The notes: generated from the letters alone by a model not told the origin. Positions 1-8,869 are shown, counted from the first letter of the stretch. The stretch: 64,000 bases of DNA from Thermococcus sp. AM4 (GCF_000151205.2 NC_016051.1:1984001-2048000); one strand, 5' to 3'. Program-made: numbers and translations.

Positions 1-837
1 GCTTCGCTCCTCTACTTCCTAAAGGATAAATACAGGCTCATCGCGGTGGATGCAGATGCCGAAGCGCCGAACCTCGGCCTGCTCCTCGGCGTTGAGGAGT
101 GGGAGGAGGAGAGGGAGCACATAGGTGCCAAGGTCGCCAGGATAAACCCCGAAAGCTGCATCCGCTGTGGGATCTGCTATGAAAGATGCCCCTACGAGAG
201 CATCTACATCGACGAGGACGGCAACTACGTTGTCAACGAGCTCACCTGCGAGGGCTGCAACGTCTGCGGTTTAGTTTGTCCGGTTCCGGGCACTATAACC
301 CTTGAGCAGGCCCGCTCTGGAGTCATCAGAAAGGCAACCACCAAGTACGGCTTTCCGATAATCTCGGCCCAGCTCGACGTCGGCAGGCCCGAGAGCGGCA
401 AGCTCGTCACCGAGGAGAAGGAGTGGGCGAAGAAGCTTATGGAAGAGCTCAACCTGGAACACATGATCGTTGATTCGGCCGCCGGCATAGGCTGTCAGGT
501 CATAGCGAGCCTCGGAGGGGCGGACGTTGCGATACTCATCGCCGAACCGACGCCGGCATCGCTCAGCGACGTTCAGCGTGCCTACAAGGTCGTCCAGCAC
601 TTCCGGGAGCCGGCTTACCTGATAATCAACAAGGCCGACCTGAACCCGGGCTTTACCGCCCTTAGGGAGTGGGCCGAGGCGGAGGGGATTCCGGTTATCG
701 GCGAGGTCCCCTACGACAAAGCGATACCGAGGAGCATGGCGATGCTTAAACCTGTTGTCGAGGCCTTCCCCGACAGCCCTGCGAGCAAAGCGCTCAGGGA
801 GATAGCCGAGAGAATAGCCCGGGAGATCCTTGGCTGA
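1..837 (+). CDS. MinD/Mrp-type P-loop ATPase with inserted two-cluster ferredoxin domain (5' end outside window)
   Basis: The reading frame is open to base 1, so the gene begins upstream and the Walker A motif is missing here. What remains starts with the MinD-family stretch VDADAEAPNLG, followed by two complete 4Fe-4S motifs, CIRCGICYERCP and CEGCNVCGLVCP (each CxxCxxCxxxCP), then the C-terminal half of the ATPase with DSAAGIGCQV and IINKADLNPG. Such MinD/ferredoxin fusions are common in archaea and anaerobes, often as adjacent pairs, and are thought to act in iron-sulfur cluster handling or redox-coupled reactions in the cytoplasm; the exact reaction is not established. The GTG at 46 lies inside the conserved domain and is not the start. 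The stop codon abuts the stop codon of the next gene on the other strand. Confidence 0.85.
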   Translation, partial: ASLLYFLKDKYRLIAVDADAEAPNLGLLLGVEEWEEEREHIGAKVARINPESCIRCGICYERCPYESIYIDEDGNYVVNELTCEGCNVCGLVCPVPGTITLEQARSGVIRKATTKYGFPIISAQLDVGRPESGKLVTEEKEWAKKLMEELNLEHMIVDSAAGIGCQVIASLGGADVAILIAEPTPASLSDVQRAYKVVQHFREPAYLIINKADLNPGFTALREWAEAEGIPVIGEVPYDKAIPRSMAMLKPVVEAFPDSPASKALREIAERIAREILG

Positions 838-1176
838 TCACTCCTCCATTTTTGGGGCCTCGTTTCCCTGGGGGAGGATTACGAGTTCCCTTCCTTCCAC
901 TATCATCTGGGCGACCTTTTTTCTGGCCGAGCTGAGCGCTCTCCAGACGGTGCCCCTGGAAACGCCCATCCTCTTCCCAGCTTCCTCCTGGGTCAGTCCC
1001 TCGTAATCCACGAGCCTTAGGGCCTCGAACTCCTCGTAGCTCATGAATATGGGCGGTTTAGGGGGGACCATCGGTGGGAGGGCCGGGTAGAAGTGCTTGA
1101 CCTGCGGAATGAAGCCGATCATCCTCATCTTCCTTCTCCTTCCCCGTCCCCTGCCCCATCCCATTCCTCCGGGCAT
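838..1176 (-). CDS. UPF0251 (DUF134) helix-turn-helix protein
   Basis: Small basic protein of 112 residues with an N-terminal Gly/Arg-rich stretch (GWGRGRGRRRK), the family signature FMSYEEFEALRLVDYEGL, and a sigma-factor-like helix-turn-helix (TQEEAGKRMGVSRGTVWRAL). UPF0251 proteins are presumed DNA-binding regulators and are often found beside MinD/ferredoxin ATPases and NifX-like genes, which fits the neighbour at 1-837. The frame stays open to 1248, but I choose ATG 1176: a GGTGA ribosome binding site sits 5 bases upstream, a TATA-like stretch (about 1213-1228) lies 40-50 bases upstream inside the longer frame, and family members begin near this residue. Targets and ligand unknown. Confidence 0.8.
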   Translation of the reverse strand: MPGGMGWGRGRGRRRKMRMIGFIPQVKHFYPALPPMVPPKPPIFMSYEEFEALRLVDYEGLTQEEAGKRMGVSRGTVWRALSSARKKVAQMIVEGRELVILPQGNEAPKMEE

Positions 1177-1427
1177 CTCCTTCACCGCCTTTTTACGTTC
1201 ATTCTCGCCGGCCTTTATGAACTTTATCGTGCCCCGGAGGGGATTCATGGAAAGGGACGGGAATCTGGGAGTTGGGGTAGTACGGGCTTAATATGCTCAA
1301 TCCGTGTAATTGAAACGCCGTTCTGGGTATTTTGGGCAAATGGAACGATTTGAAACGTTTTTCCCTTCCCATTCCCGCCGCATCCCTCATATAGAACTTC
1401 CTCCAAACCCACAACAGGTGATGAGAT

Positions 1428-2432
1428 ATGATGGGGAAGCTGAAGGTGTGGTTCGTTATCATCCTGATAGTGCTTTCACTCGTTCCGGTCTACACTGTGA
1501 CGGCCGAGAGCTCCGGCACCGACTCCAGTGTCGTCACGAACTCCACGCTGAACCAGAGTGCAAACGCCACCCGGGTTGCCGCGGAGGTAATGCTCAGAAA
1601 CCTTGAGAGGCTTCAGAACTACACTGCCTCTCTGATCAACGGGACCGAGAACATCAGTGCCGAAACGATGGAGCTCTACGAGAGGGCCCTCAACCTCACG
1701 GACGAGGCCAGGACCCTTTACGCCGAGGGAAGATACAGGGAGTCCCTTCACACCGCGATACTGGCGATGAAGGCTTACAGAGACGTCATAAGGAGCGTAA
1801 GGTTCGGCATCGAACCCGAGCTGATGAGGGAAATGATCCGGATCAGGGCAGAGGTCATGAGGATGCACTGTTACTTCGGGCACGTCAGAATGCTCATCAG
1901 AGCTGCCGAGATGCACGGCCTGAACGTTTCCAACGTAACCGTGCTCCTGAACCAGACCCGCGCGGCCTATCTCAAGGTCCTCCGGGATCTGAGGACCAAC
2001 GACACTGCCCTTGGTCCAGACCTCGAGCGTGCTAGGGAGCTCAGGAAACAGCTCGACATGGAGCTCGAGAGACTCCAGATGCAGTTCGCGATCAAGAAGG
2101 CCGACAGGATAGCGAGGGCCTTTGACTGGAGGCTTGAGATGATGATAAGGGCCCTCGAGAGGATGAGGAACGTTCCGGGCTTCAACACGACCGCCATCGA
2201 CAACCTCACCCAGGAGCTCAACCAGCTCAGGATCAGGGTGGACCAGCTCGTCAGGGAGGGCAAGTACGTTGAGGCGCTCCACCTCATAAAGGAATCAACG
2301 CCCAAGCTCATCAGGAGTGCGGTGCACCTCAGGTGGATACACAAGGACCACAGGATATACTGGCCGGTGGAGCGGGATCACCGCAGGGGCTCTTTCCACT
2401 CCCACCACGAGAAGGGAGAGCGCGGCCACTGA
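1428..2432 (+). CDS. Secreted helical protein of unknown function
   Basis: Protein of 334 residues starting with a signal peptide (MMGKLKVWFVIILIVLSLVPVYTVTA, likely cut near residue 26). The rest is predicted to be long amphipathic helices rich in Glu, Arg and Leu, with at least ten Asn-X-Ser/Thr sequons, as expected for a glycosylated extracellular archaeal protein. There is no C-terminal membrane helix; the tail is His/Arg rich. Start ATG 1428 follows a GGTGA site (AGGTGATGAGAT) and a TATA-like CTCATATAG near 1388-1397. An oligo-T stretch follows the stop. I do not recognise a family with an assigned function. It lies directly upstream of another secreted/membrane protein (2499), but that gene seems to have its own promoter. 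Confidence 0.75.
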   Translation: MMGKLKVWFVIILIVLSLVPVYTVTAESSGTDSSVVTNSTLNQSANATRVAAEVMLRNLERLQNYTASLINGTENISAETMELYERALNLTDEARTLYAEGRYRESLHTAILAMKAYRDVIRSVRFGIEPELMREMIRIRAEVMRMHCYFGHVRMLIRAAEMHGLNVSNVTVLLNQTRAAYLKVLRDLRTNDTALGPDLERARELRKQLDMELERLQMQFAIKKADRIARAFDWRLEMMIRALERMRNVPGFNTTAIDNLTQELNQLRIRVDQLVREGKYVEALHLIKESTPKLIRSAVHLRWIHKDHRIYWPVERDHRRGSFHSHHEKGERGH

Positions 2433-2442
2433 CCCTCTCTCA

Positions 2443-2463
2443 TTTTTTGGGTTACGTTTTTAA
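2443..2463 (+). terminator. Oligo-T terminator overlapping the next promoter
   Basis: A run of six T (2443-2448) follows the stop at 2432, typical of archaeal termination. Immediately after it CGTTTTTAAT (2455-2463) looks like the TATA box of the gene starting at 2499, about 40 bases further on. Confidence 0.45.
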
Positions 2464-2498
2464 TCGTCGTCTGGATAGAGAGCTTTGAGGGATGAAGG

Positions 2499-3551
2499 AT
2501 GAGGCTTAAAGCAGCTTTCATCGTCGCGCTCATGCTGGTGCTTTCCCTCGCAGCTTCCGCGGGGGCCCAGTCGGTCGTCTCGCTGTCCCTAAAGGTCTAT
2601 GAGGACGGCTACGTTCTCGTAAACGAGACGGTATCGACCGTGAACTACAGCGTTGTCCTGGAGGTTCCCCTGCTAGGGAGCCACGTCGAGGGCCTTCTTG
2701 CGGTGGACCAGGACGGCAACGTCCTCCCCGCCGAGGTGAACGGAAGCAACGTCACGGTCTACTTCGGAAACGCCAGTCTGGTGAGGCTCTCCTACTACAC
2801 CCCCGATCTAACCTCCAAGGACGGCCCGATATGGACAGTTTCCCTTCAGAGCCCCGTCCCCGTCGAGATAACCCTCCCCAGGAATTCGGTTATCGTTGAT
2901 CTGAGCGACATCCCCCTTGAGATCAGGGGCAACGTGATAGTCATGCCCGCCGGAAACGTGAGCGTCTCTTACATAATACCCATGGAAACCACGACCACTA
3001 CCACAACGACCACAACCACAGCGACCTCTCCCCCCACGACGACCTCCACAACGACTACAACTACCACCTCACCAGGTGGCGGTTCAGGCCCTACGTCCTC
3101 CACAACTACCACCTCAACGACTACCACCTCAACAACGACTTCCAGCACAACCACTACCACAACAACCACAACGACGACCTCAACGACCCCTGGTACTCAG
3201 GGGGGAGGCGGATCCGTGGGAACGTGGCTCCTGATCCCGATCCTGCTCATCGGCGTGGCCCTGGGGTATGCCTACATCAGGAGGAAGGAAGGGCATCGAA
3301 GTCAGAACCCGGAGGCCCTCAGGAAGTTCCGGGAGAAGATAGAGGCCATGGAGGATCTCAACGATGACGAGAGGGGTGCGCTGATATTCCTCCTCGAGAA
3401 CGGCGGCAAGGCTCCGCAGTCCAAGGTCAGGGAAGCCCTCGGTCTGCCCAAGACAACGGCATGGAGAATGTTCAAGAGGCTCGAGGAGAGGGGGCTCGTC
3501 AGGGTTTACAAGCTGGGAAGGGAGAACTGGGTTGAGCTCGTGCTCGAGTGA
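2499..3551 (+). CDS. Membrane-anchored winged-helix protein with extracellular domain and Thr-rich linker
   Basis: 350 residues in a clear order: signal peptide (residues 1-24), extracellular beta-rich domain (about 25-160) with several N-glycosylation sequons, a long Thr-rich linker (about 163-228) broken by Gly/Pro segments, one membrane helix (GTWLLIPILLIGVALGYAYI, about 236-255), then a basic stop-transfer and a cytoplasmic winged-helix domain ending ...GLPKTTAWRMFKRLEERGLVRVYKLGRENWVEL. The topology puts a DNA-binding-type domain inside and a possible sensor outside, which suggests one-component signalling across the membrane. This is inference; related Thermococcales proteins are annotated only as helix-turn-helix proteins. 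Start ATG 2499 follows GGGATGAAGG. The extracellular domain is not one I can name. Confidence 0.75.
   Translation: MRLKAAFIVALMLVLSLAASAGAQSVVSLSLKVYEDGYVLVNETVSTVNYSVVLEVPLLGSHVEGLLAVDQDGNVLPAEVNGSNVTVYFGNASLVRLSYYTPDLTSKDGPIWTVSLQSPVPVEITLPRNSVIVDLSDIPLEIRGNVIVMPAGNVSVSYIIPMETTTTTTTTTTTATSPPTTTSTTTTTTTSPGGGSGPTSSTTTTSTTTTSTTTSSTTTTTTTTTTTSTTPGTQGGGGSVGTWLLIPILLIGVALGYAYIRRKEGHRSQNPEALRKFREKIEAMEDLNDDERGALIFLLENGGKAPQSKVREALGLPKTTAWRMFKRLEERGLVRVYKLGRENWVELVLE
2980..3195 (+). repeat. ACN-rich low-complexity tract encoding the Thr linker
   Basis: Imperfect runs of Thr codons (ACC, ACG, ACA, ACT) with two Gly/Pro breaks. It is coding sequence for the extracellular linker of the membrane-anchored winged-helix protein, not an independent element. 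Similar tracts occur in this window at about 46380-46585 and 53868-54080. Confidence 0.8.
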
Positions 3552-3552
3552 A

Positions 3553-3564
3553 GGCTTTTAAATC
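3553..3564 (+). promoter_or_regulatory. TATA box of a leaderless phosphoesterase mRNA
   Basis: GGCTTTTAAATC lies about 25 bases before ATG 3583, so transcription should begin at or very near the start codon. No ribosome binding site precedes the ATG, in keeping with leaderless translation. Confidence 0.6.
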
Positions 3565-3582
3565 CCCTTCCCACCTTTTTTC

Positions 3583-4266
3583 ATGCGCGTTGAGCTCCTC
3601 CCCCAAAAGGCCTTGAGAATCGGGTCAACCCTGCTCGTTGCCGATCTTCACGTCGGCTTTGAGGCGGCCATGGCAGAGGAGGGAAACTACGTCCCAAGCC
3701 TTCTCCGAAAGATGGTGGCGGATCTGAGATCTCTGCTGCTCGCCGGGAAGTTTCGGAGGCTCGTGATAAACGGCGACCTCAAGCACTCCTTCGTCCCGGT
3801 CAGACGGGAAAGGCGGGAGCTCAGGGCGTTCTTTGAAGGGATCGAGGGGCTCGTGGATGAGATAATCCTCGTCAGGGGCAACCACGACGTGGGGATAACC
3901 TGGCTCCGGGAGCTGGGAGTTGAGATAGTCGATTCCCTTGAGCTGGCCGGGTGGACGGTCCTCCACGGACACAGGCTCGAGGAGGGCGAGCGCTTCATCA
4001 TAGGCCACGAGCATCCTGCGATAAGGCTGAGGGACGAGGTTGGGGCGAGCGTTAAGGTTCCCATCTTCCTGAGGGGTGACGAGCTGATAGTCCTCCCCGC
4101 CTTCAGCCCCTGGGCCTACGGAAACGACGTAACAAGGGAGATAGTTTCCCCCTTCCTGAGAAAGTTCGAGACGGACTCGATGAGAGTCATAGTCCCCCTT
4201 GAGAACGAGCTCCTCGATTTCGGCGAGCTAGGAAAACTGAAGAAAACGCTGAGGGCCCTATTGTAG
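3583..4266 (+). CDS. Calcineurin-like metallophosphoesterase (COG1407/SbcD-related)
   Basis: 227-residue cytoplasmic phosphoesterase. The metal-binding motifs are all present: ADLH (Asp21, His23), NGD (Asp65), RGNHD (Asn100, His101), LHGH, and a final GHEH. This spacing is that of the small archaeal ICC-like phosphoesterase family related to SbcD/Mre11 nucleases; the natural substrate is unknown. In many archaea and bacteria members of this family are encoded next to Lhr-type helicases, and here the Lhr gene starts only 400 bases downstream on the same strand, which suggests a shared role in nucleic-acid repair. Leaderless start at ATG 3583 is supported by the TATA box 25 bases upstream. Confidence 0.85.
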   Translation: MRVELLPQKALRIGSTLLVADLHVGFEAAMAEEGNYVPSLLRKMVADLRSLLLAGKFRRLVINGDLKHSFVPVRRERRELRAFFEGIEGLVDEIILVRGNHDVGITWLRELGVEIVDSLELAGWTVLHGHRLEEGERFIIGHEHPAIRLRDEVGASVKVPIFLRGDELIVLPAFSPWAYGNDVTREIVSPFLRKFETDSMRVIVPLENELLDFGELGKLKKTLRALL

Positions 4267-4277
4267 CATTTCGCCCT

Positions 4278-4580
4278 CTACTGCCCGATCTCGAGCTTTG
4301 GTTTCTTCCCGAGCCTGTATCTCACGACATAGCGGCCGTGCTCGAACTCGTCTTCCTCTGCCTCAAGGACCTCGACCGGCTCAAGCTCAAGGCCCAAATC
4401 CATCGCCTCCCACTTGATGTCGTCGAAGTAGTCGTACAGCCCGCAGGTGGCGCAGAAGGAGCCCTCGAACTCTATGATGGCCTCGTCTCCCTCGAGCTTT
4501 AGAATCCTCGCTCTGGCCTCGCTGCCGTGAAGGCGGTTGAACTCATCGAGAACCTTCCTGAGCTTCTCCTCGACCTCCAT
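4278..4580 (-). CDS. Small conserved protein with CATC motif
   Basis: 100-residue acidic protein: an N-terminal helix (residues 1-18), then beta-rich sequence with FEGSFCATCGLYDYFDD. The single CxxC resembles metal or iron-sulfur motifs in NifU C-terminal-like domains, and the length and pattern suggest a distant relative, but this is a weak inference. Start ATG 4580 has GGTGGGAG just upstream and a TATA-like ACTTTTTAAG about 30 bases before it. It is convergent with the phosphoesterase gene (11 bp gap) and divergent from the Lhr helicase gene. Function unknown. Confidence 0.65.
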   Translation of the reverse strand: MEVEEKLRKVLDEFNRLHGSEARARILKLEGDEAIIEFEGSFCATCGLYDYFDDIKWEAMDLGLELEPVEVLEAEEDEFEHGRYVVRYRLGKKPKLEIGQ

Positions 4581-4607
4581 TCTCCCACCGGATTTAGTTC
4601 GCCAAGC

Positions 4608-4660
4608 TCACTTAAAAAGTTTGCTTAACCAACCGAATAGTTTAAAAACCGAAAGTGCAA
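4608..4660. promoter_or_regulatory. Divergent promoters between the CATC protein and the Lhr helicase
   Basis: On the minus strand ACTTTTTAAG (about 4611-4620) serves the CATC gene. On the plus strand GTTTAAAAACC (about 4639-4649) lies roughly 25-30 bases upstream of ATG 4671 and GGGTGG precedes that start. Confidence 0.5.
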
Positions 4661-4670
4661 CGGGTGGCCG

Positions 4671-7541
4671 ATGGCGGAGAAAAGGATAAGGTGGGCGAGA
4701 AAAGAGTATTCGGACGAGGAGATATTCTCAATCCTCAGCGAGCCGGTTAGGGAGTGGTTCAGGCGAAAGTTCGGGAGCTTCACGCCCCCACAGCGCTACG
4801 CGGTTATGGAGATTCACAAAGGCGAGAACGTTCTCATCTCCTCGCCGACCGGCTCTGGAAAAACGCTCTCCGCTTTCCTCTCGGCTATAAACGAGCTGAT
4901 TCTCCTCGGGAAGGAGGGCAAACTCGAGGATAAAATCTACGTCCTCTACGTCTCACCGTTGAGAGCTCTCAATAACGATATAAAGCGCAACCTGGAGGGG
5001 CCCTTGGCCGAAATCAAGGAAGTGGCAAAGGAGCTCGGCTACGATTTGCCCGAAATTCGCGTCGGCATAAGGACGAGCGACACGTCGAGCTACGAGAAGA
5101 GCAAGATGGTGAAGAAACCTCCCCACATTCTGATAACCACCCCGGAGAGCCTTGCGATAGCTCTAAACGCCCCCAAGTTCCGCGAGAGACTGAAGACGGT
5201 TAAGTACCTTATCATAGACGAGGTTCATGCTTTGGCCGAGAACAAACGCGGTTCTCACCTGGCTTTGAGCGTTGAGAGACTTCAGGAGATGGCCGAGGAG
5301 AGGTTCGTGAGAATCGGCCTCAGTGCGACGATACACCCGCTCGAGGAGATAGCGAAGTTCGTCTTCGGCTTCGATGACGACGGGGAGCCGAGGCCAGGTC
5401 TCATCGTTGACGTAAGCTTCGCCAAGCAGACCGAAATAAAGGTCGAGAGCGTCGTCGAGGACCTAATCTACACTCCTGCCGGAGCGCTGAGCGAGGCGCT
5501 CTACAGGAGACTGGCAGAGCTTATCAGGGAGCACAGGACGACGCTGATATTCACCAACACGAGGAGCGGTGCCGAGAGGGTTGCCTTCAACCTGAAGAAG
5601 CGCTATCCCGAGTTTGAAGGCCTAATAGAGGCGCACCACTCAAGCCTGTCGCGCGAGGTTAGGCTGGACGTTGAGGAGAAGCTGAAGAGGGGCGAGTTAA
5701 AAGCAGTAGTGTGCGTTCCGGGTCATTCCAAAATTATTACCTCCAGAGGCATTAGAAGAATTGACGGTCTTAGTGTAGATGAGGAAATCGTGGGAGTTAA
5801 AGAATCAAGGAGTCGTTTTGTTGAGTTTGGGGGAACTCACAGAATCGAATACAACTCGACTGGTGTCAAGCTTAAGACAAGGCTCGGCTTTGAAGTTGAA
5901 GCCACACGAGAACATAAGTTCCTGACGATAAAGGATGGAAAGCTCACCTGGGTTGAGGTTGAGAAGCTTAAACCGGGTGATTACGTTGGAGTTCTGCGCA
6001 GGTTGCCAAGTCCTGATGAAGAAGTTCCCATTTTTGAAATCCTCCCGGACTCCGCATACCTGCACCTTCGAACTGAATTTCTAAGGGAGCTGAAGAAGAA
6101 CATTCAGACTAAATTCTGTTCAATTAACGCTTTTGCAAGAAAGCTAGGCATGAGTGGAAGCTACTTATCGAAGCAACTCCTAGGGGAGTATCCATTTAGG
6201 TGGAGCAAACTAAAAGTAGTCCTCCAGGAAGTTGGAATGACCCTTGACGAAAGCGACGTGGTGAGGATAACTTCCGACAAAAACAGCTATGAATTGCCGA
6301 AGAGGTTCACACCTGGGCTGGCTCGATTGCTCGGTTTCTGGATTGCCGATGGTTCGTGGAAAGATGGCACGGTAACGCTGTTCTCCAGCGATTTGGACAT
6401 GCTTAAGCATTATGCCAAGCTCGCCAAAGAGGAGCTCGGAATCGAGGGGAGCATAAGAAAGCAAAACGAGAATACATACTCTCTTGAGCTTTCCTTTAAC
6501 GTTCTTTTTCACATGTTCAGAGAGTTCGTTGGGAATGGGGGCAAGAAATCCCTCAACGGCAGATTTCCAGAGATACTCTACCGCCTTCCAAAGGAGCACA
6601 AAGCTCAGTTTCTCTCGGGATATTTCGATGGTGATGGATACCTTGAGATAAAAGAAGGCAAGCGAGTGTATTCAGCGGGCTTCGCTACGTTCAACCCCGA
6701 GTTCGCCGAGGGGATACGAAATCTCTTGCTTCAGCTCGGAATCGTTGCCTCCATCAGGAGAAGACATTATAATGAACGGCAATTCTTTAGGGGCAGGGAG
6801 ATAAGAAAGACCGGGACGTCTTACACTGTTGCTATCTTGGGAGGAGAGTACCTCAGGAAATTTGCGGAACTAGTTGAACCTTGGCGCCCAGGGCTTAGAA
6901 AGATAAAGGAAATCCCTGTGGAAGGATACTCCAACCATGATGTAATCCCAGGAATCGGCAAACGCCTGAGGAAGCTTCGAGAAACTCTTGGCATTACCTC
7001 GTACATGCTTCAAAAGGCTGGCTTTTATAATCCTGTGAAAGTCGAACTCGGAACCCGTGAAATCAGCAGAAGAAACTTGGTGAAACTCCTCAATTTTTAT
7101 GAGAGAGTTGCAGGAGAGGGGAAGGTGGAAGGCGTAATCCCCGAAATCGAGGAGCTTAGAAAACTCGCTGAGGGAGACGTTTTCTTTGATAGAATTGAAT
7201 CCGTTGAATCTGTTTTCATCGCCGATGCCTATGGCATATTGAACTCCAAAACAGGGAACTACGTTGTCAATGGCTTCGTCTCAAAAAACAGCTCAACGAG
7301 CCTTGAGCTCGGGATAGACATTGGAACGATTGACTTAGTTGTTCTAATCGGCTCGCCGAAGAGCGTGAATCGCGCTTTACAGAGAATAGGGAGGGCCGGC
7401 CACAGGCTACACGAGGTCAGCAAGGGAGTTATTTTGGCTCTCGATAGAGATGACCTGGTCGAGGTCACCGTTCTGGCGCACAACGCGAGGAACAGGCGCT
7501 TAGACCGCGTCAGAATTCCAAAGAACCGCTCGACGTCTTAA
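4671..7541 (+). CDS. Lhr-type ATP-dependent helicase, N-terminal part, interrupted by an intein and ended early by a frameshift
   Basis: Superfamily 2 helicase of the Lhr (large helicase-related) family, a cytoplasmic DNA/RNA unwinding ATPase with repair roles. Residues 1-347 carry the Q-like region (FTPPQRYAV), Walker A (SSPTGSGKT), DEVH box ([14 protein letters not shown]), GLSAT motif III and the start of RecA domain 2. Residues 348-873 (bases 5712-7289) are an intein inserted inside motif V, between KAVV and [10 protein letters not shown]. The extein then resumes with motif VI ([11 protein letters not shown]). The frame stops at 7541, but the natural continuation ...[14 protein letters not shown]... 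lies one frame over from base 7526, so one C seems to be missing near 7526-7527. Without intein and frameshift the protein would be about 880 residues, usual for archaeal Lhr. Confidence 0.9.
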   Translation: MAEKRIRWARKEYSDEEIFSILSEPVREWFRRKFGSFTPPQRYAVMEIHKGENVLISSPTGSGKTLSAFLSAINELILLGKEGKLEDKIYVLYVSPLRALNNDIKRNLEGPLAEIKEVAKELGYDLPEIRVGIRTSDTSSYEKSKMVKKPPHILITTPESLAIALNAPKFRERLKTVKYLIIDEVHALAENKRGSHLALSVERLQEMAEERFVRIGLSATIHPLEEIAKFVFGFDDDGEPRPGLIVDVSFAKQTEIKVESVVEDLIYTPAGALSEALYRRLAELIREHRTTLIFTNTRSGAERVAFNLKKRYPEFEGLIEAHHSSLSREVRLDVEEKLKRGELKAVVCVPGHSKIITSRGIRRIDGLSVDEEIVGVKESRSRFVEFGGTHRIEYNSTGVKLKTRLGFEVEATREHKFLTIKDGKLTWVEVEKLKPGDYVGVLRRLPSPDEEVPIFEILPDSAYLHLRTEFLRELKKNIQTKFCSINAFARKLGMSGSYLSKQLLGEYPFRWSKLKVVLQEVGMTLDESDVVRITSDKNSYELPKRFTPGLARLLGFWIADGSWKDGTVTLFSSDLDMLKHYAKLAKEELGIEGSIRKQNENTYSLELSFNVLFHMFREFVGNGGKKSLNGRFPEILYRLPKEHKAQFLSGYFDGDGYLEIKEGKRVYSAGFATFNPEFAEGIRNLLLQLGIVASIRRRHYNERQFFRGREIRKTGTSYTVAILGGEYLRKFAELVEPWRPGLRKIKEIPVEGYSNHDVIPGIGKRLRKLRETLGITSYMLQKAGFYNPVKVELGTREISRRNLVKLLNFYERVAGEGKVEGVIPEIEELRKLAEGDVFFDRIESVESVFIADAYGILNSKTGNYVVNGFVSKNSSTSLELGIDIGTIDLVVLIGSPKSVNRALQRIGRAGHRLHEVSKGVILALDRDDLVEVTVLAHNARNRRLDRVRIPKNRSTS
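5712..7289 (+). mobile_element. Intein with LAGLIDADG homing endonuclease in the Lhr helicase
   Basis: 526 codons. The N-terminal splice block begins with Cys1 ([10 protein letters not shown]); block B has the TxxH signature in ATREHKF; the two LAGLIDADG motifs are LLGFWIADG and [10 protein letters not shown]; the C-terminal blocks are [26 protein letters not shown], shown here in part as [11 protein letters not shown], followed by Ser as first residue of the C-extein. The final Asn needed for cyclisation is present, but the usual penultimate His is replaced by Lys. Two additional helix-turn-helix-like stretches occur (around [20 protein letters not shown] and [18 protein letters not shown]). 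Base composition is clearly more AT-rich than the helicase around it, as expected for a mobile element. Insertion in motif V, the catalytic core, is typical of inteins. Confidence 0.93.
7524..7528 (+). other. Frameshift site in the Lhr helicase gene
   Basis: The upstream frame reads Lys-Asn (AAG AAC) then goes out of register and stops at 7539-7541. Reading CCG from 7526 restores [11 protein letters not shown] and continues without interruption to 8869. A single lost C in the CC pair at 7526-7527 (real mutation or sequencing/assembly error) explains it. No classical slippery heptamer is seen. Confidence 0.85.
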
Positions 7542-8869
7542 CTCAACACCTCCTCGGAATGGCCCTGAACAGAGTATGGGAGGTTGATGAAGCTTACCGC
7601 GTCATCAGAAGGGCCTATCCCTTCAGGGATTTGCCCTTCGAGGACTTCATGAGTGTTTTGAGGTACTTGGCCGGAGAATATGCCGGACTGGAGGAGCGGA
7701 AGGTTTACGCCAAGATATGGCTGGAGGACGGGAAGTTCGGAAAGCGCGGAAAGATGACGAGGGCGATTTACTACATGAACGTCGGCACGATTCCCGATGA
7801 GGCCAAAATCAGGGTTTACACAATGGACAAAAAGCTAATAGGCACAGTTGAGGAGGAGTTCGCCGAGAGGCTGATGCCCGGCGACATCTTCGTCTTAGCT
7901 GGAAGAACCTACGAGTTCGTCAAGAGCCGTGGAAACAAGCTCTACGTCATCCCGCGCGAAGGTGCTAAGCCGACTATTCCGGCGTGGTTCTCGGAGATGT
8001 TGCCTTTAAGCTTCGATTTAGCGGTGGATATTCAGCGCTTCAGGAGGGAGGTTAAGAGCTTACTCAACAGGAAGGACGCCGTTAAAAGGTTGATGAGGAA
8101 ATACGGGATAGATGAAAAGGCCTCGCGCGCCATAATCGCTTACTTCCGCGAGCAGGCGAGGTATTCAATAGTTCCGGATGACGAGACGGTCCTTGTTGAG
8201 TTCGTTCCCGGAAAGCGGAACCGCTACTTCTTCCACACGCTCATAGGGAGGCGCGCCAACGATGCTTTAAGCAGGGCCTTCGCCTACCTCGTGAGCAAGA
8301 AAAAGAACTGCAACGTCGGGATAGCGATAAACGACAACGGCTTCGCTTTGCTCCTTCCGCCGGAGGTTGAGCTGAGCGAGAAGGAGGTGATGGAGCTTTT
8401 CGAGGTTGATGACCTGAGGGAAACGCTGAAGAGAGCCTTGGACAACACCGAGCTGTTGAAGAGGCGCTTCCGCCACGTCGCCAACCGCGGGTTGCTAATT
8501 TTGAGGCGCTACGTCGGGAGGAGCAAGAGGCTCGGCAGGCAACAGGTCATGGCGGTCTCGCTACTCAAGGTGCTCAAGGAGAACTATCCCGACTTCCCGC
8601 TCCTGAAGGAGGTCTACCGCGAGATTATGGAAGACAAGATGGACGTGGAAAACGCGGAGTCCTTCCTGAGCTGGGTCCGCGAGGGGAAGATAAGGGTGGT
8701 CTTCCAGAGGAACGCCGTTCCCAGTCCCTTCGCCTTCAACCTTGAGGCAATAGGCTCGAGCGACGTGGTTCTGATGGAAGACAGGAGGGAGCTGATTAAA
8801 GCTCTCCACAGAAAAATAATGGCGATGATAAAGGAAACGCAATCAGAAGACGTTGAGCTTGTCGTCTAA
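7526..8869 (+). CDS. Lhr-type helicase, C-terminal part (continuation after frameshift)
   Basis: About 447 codons that continue the helicase from [20 protein letters not shown]. This is the winged-helix and Lhr-core C-terminal region, needed with the RecA domains for unwinding. It has no start codon or ribosome binding site of its own before the internal ATG at 7559, and its sequence shows no further damage. An intact downstream half argues that the frameshift is recent or is a sequencing error, not an old pseudogene. If translated alone from ATG 7559 it would lack any ATPase motif. The end overlaps the convergent AdoMet synthetase gene by 27 bases. Confidence 0.85.
   Translation, partial: PLDVLTQHLLGMALNRVWEVDEAYRVIRRAYPFRDLPFEDFMSVLRYLAGEYAGLEERKVYAKIWLEDGKFGKRGKMTRAIYYMNVGTIPDEAKIRVYTMDKKLIGTVEEEFAERLMPGDIFVLAGRTYEFVKSRGNKLYVIPREGAKPTIPAWFSEMLPLSFDLAVDIQRFRREVKSLLNRKDAVKRLMRKYGIDEKASRAIIAYFREQARYSIVPDDETVLVEFVPGKRNRYFFHTLIGRRANDALSRAFAYLVSKKKNCNVGIAINDNGFALLLPPEVELSEKEVMELFEVDDLRETLKRALDNTELLKRRFRHVANRGLLILRRYVGRSKRLGRQQVMAVSLLKVLKENYPDFPLLKEVYREIMEDKMDVENAESFLSWVREGKIRVVFQRNAVPSPFAFNLEAIGSSDVVLMEDRRELIKALHRKIMAMIKETQSEDVELVV

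Noticed and set aside
1177-1248. 24-residue N-terminal extension of the UPF0251 protein
   Set aside because: Promoter-like bases lie within it and the ribosome binding site is at the internal ATG 1176.
1177-1427. Search for an RNA gene in this 251-bp gap
   Set aside because: Only the two divergent promoters were seen; no stable stems or box motifs.
2969-3169. Val-rich minus-strand open frame opposite the Thr tract (also opposite 53805-54251)
   Set aside because: Antisense artefact of ACN repeats read as GTN.
2980-3195. Repeat array that might suggest CRISPR or a microsatellite element
   Set aside because: It is codon-level Thr repetition in frame with a secreted protein; no regular repeat-spacer units. 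The same holds for 46380-46585 and 53868-54080.
7559-8869. C-terminal Lhr half as an independent gene
   Set aside because: No promoter or ribosome binding site at ATG 7559 and the protein continues the helicase from base 7526 in the same frame.
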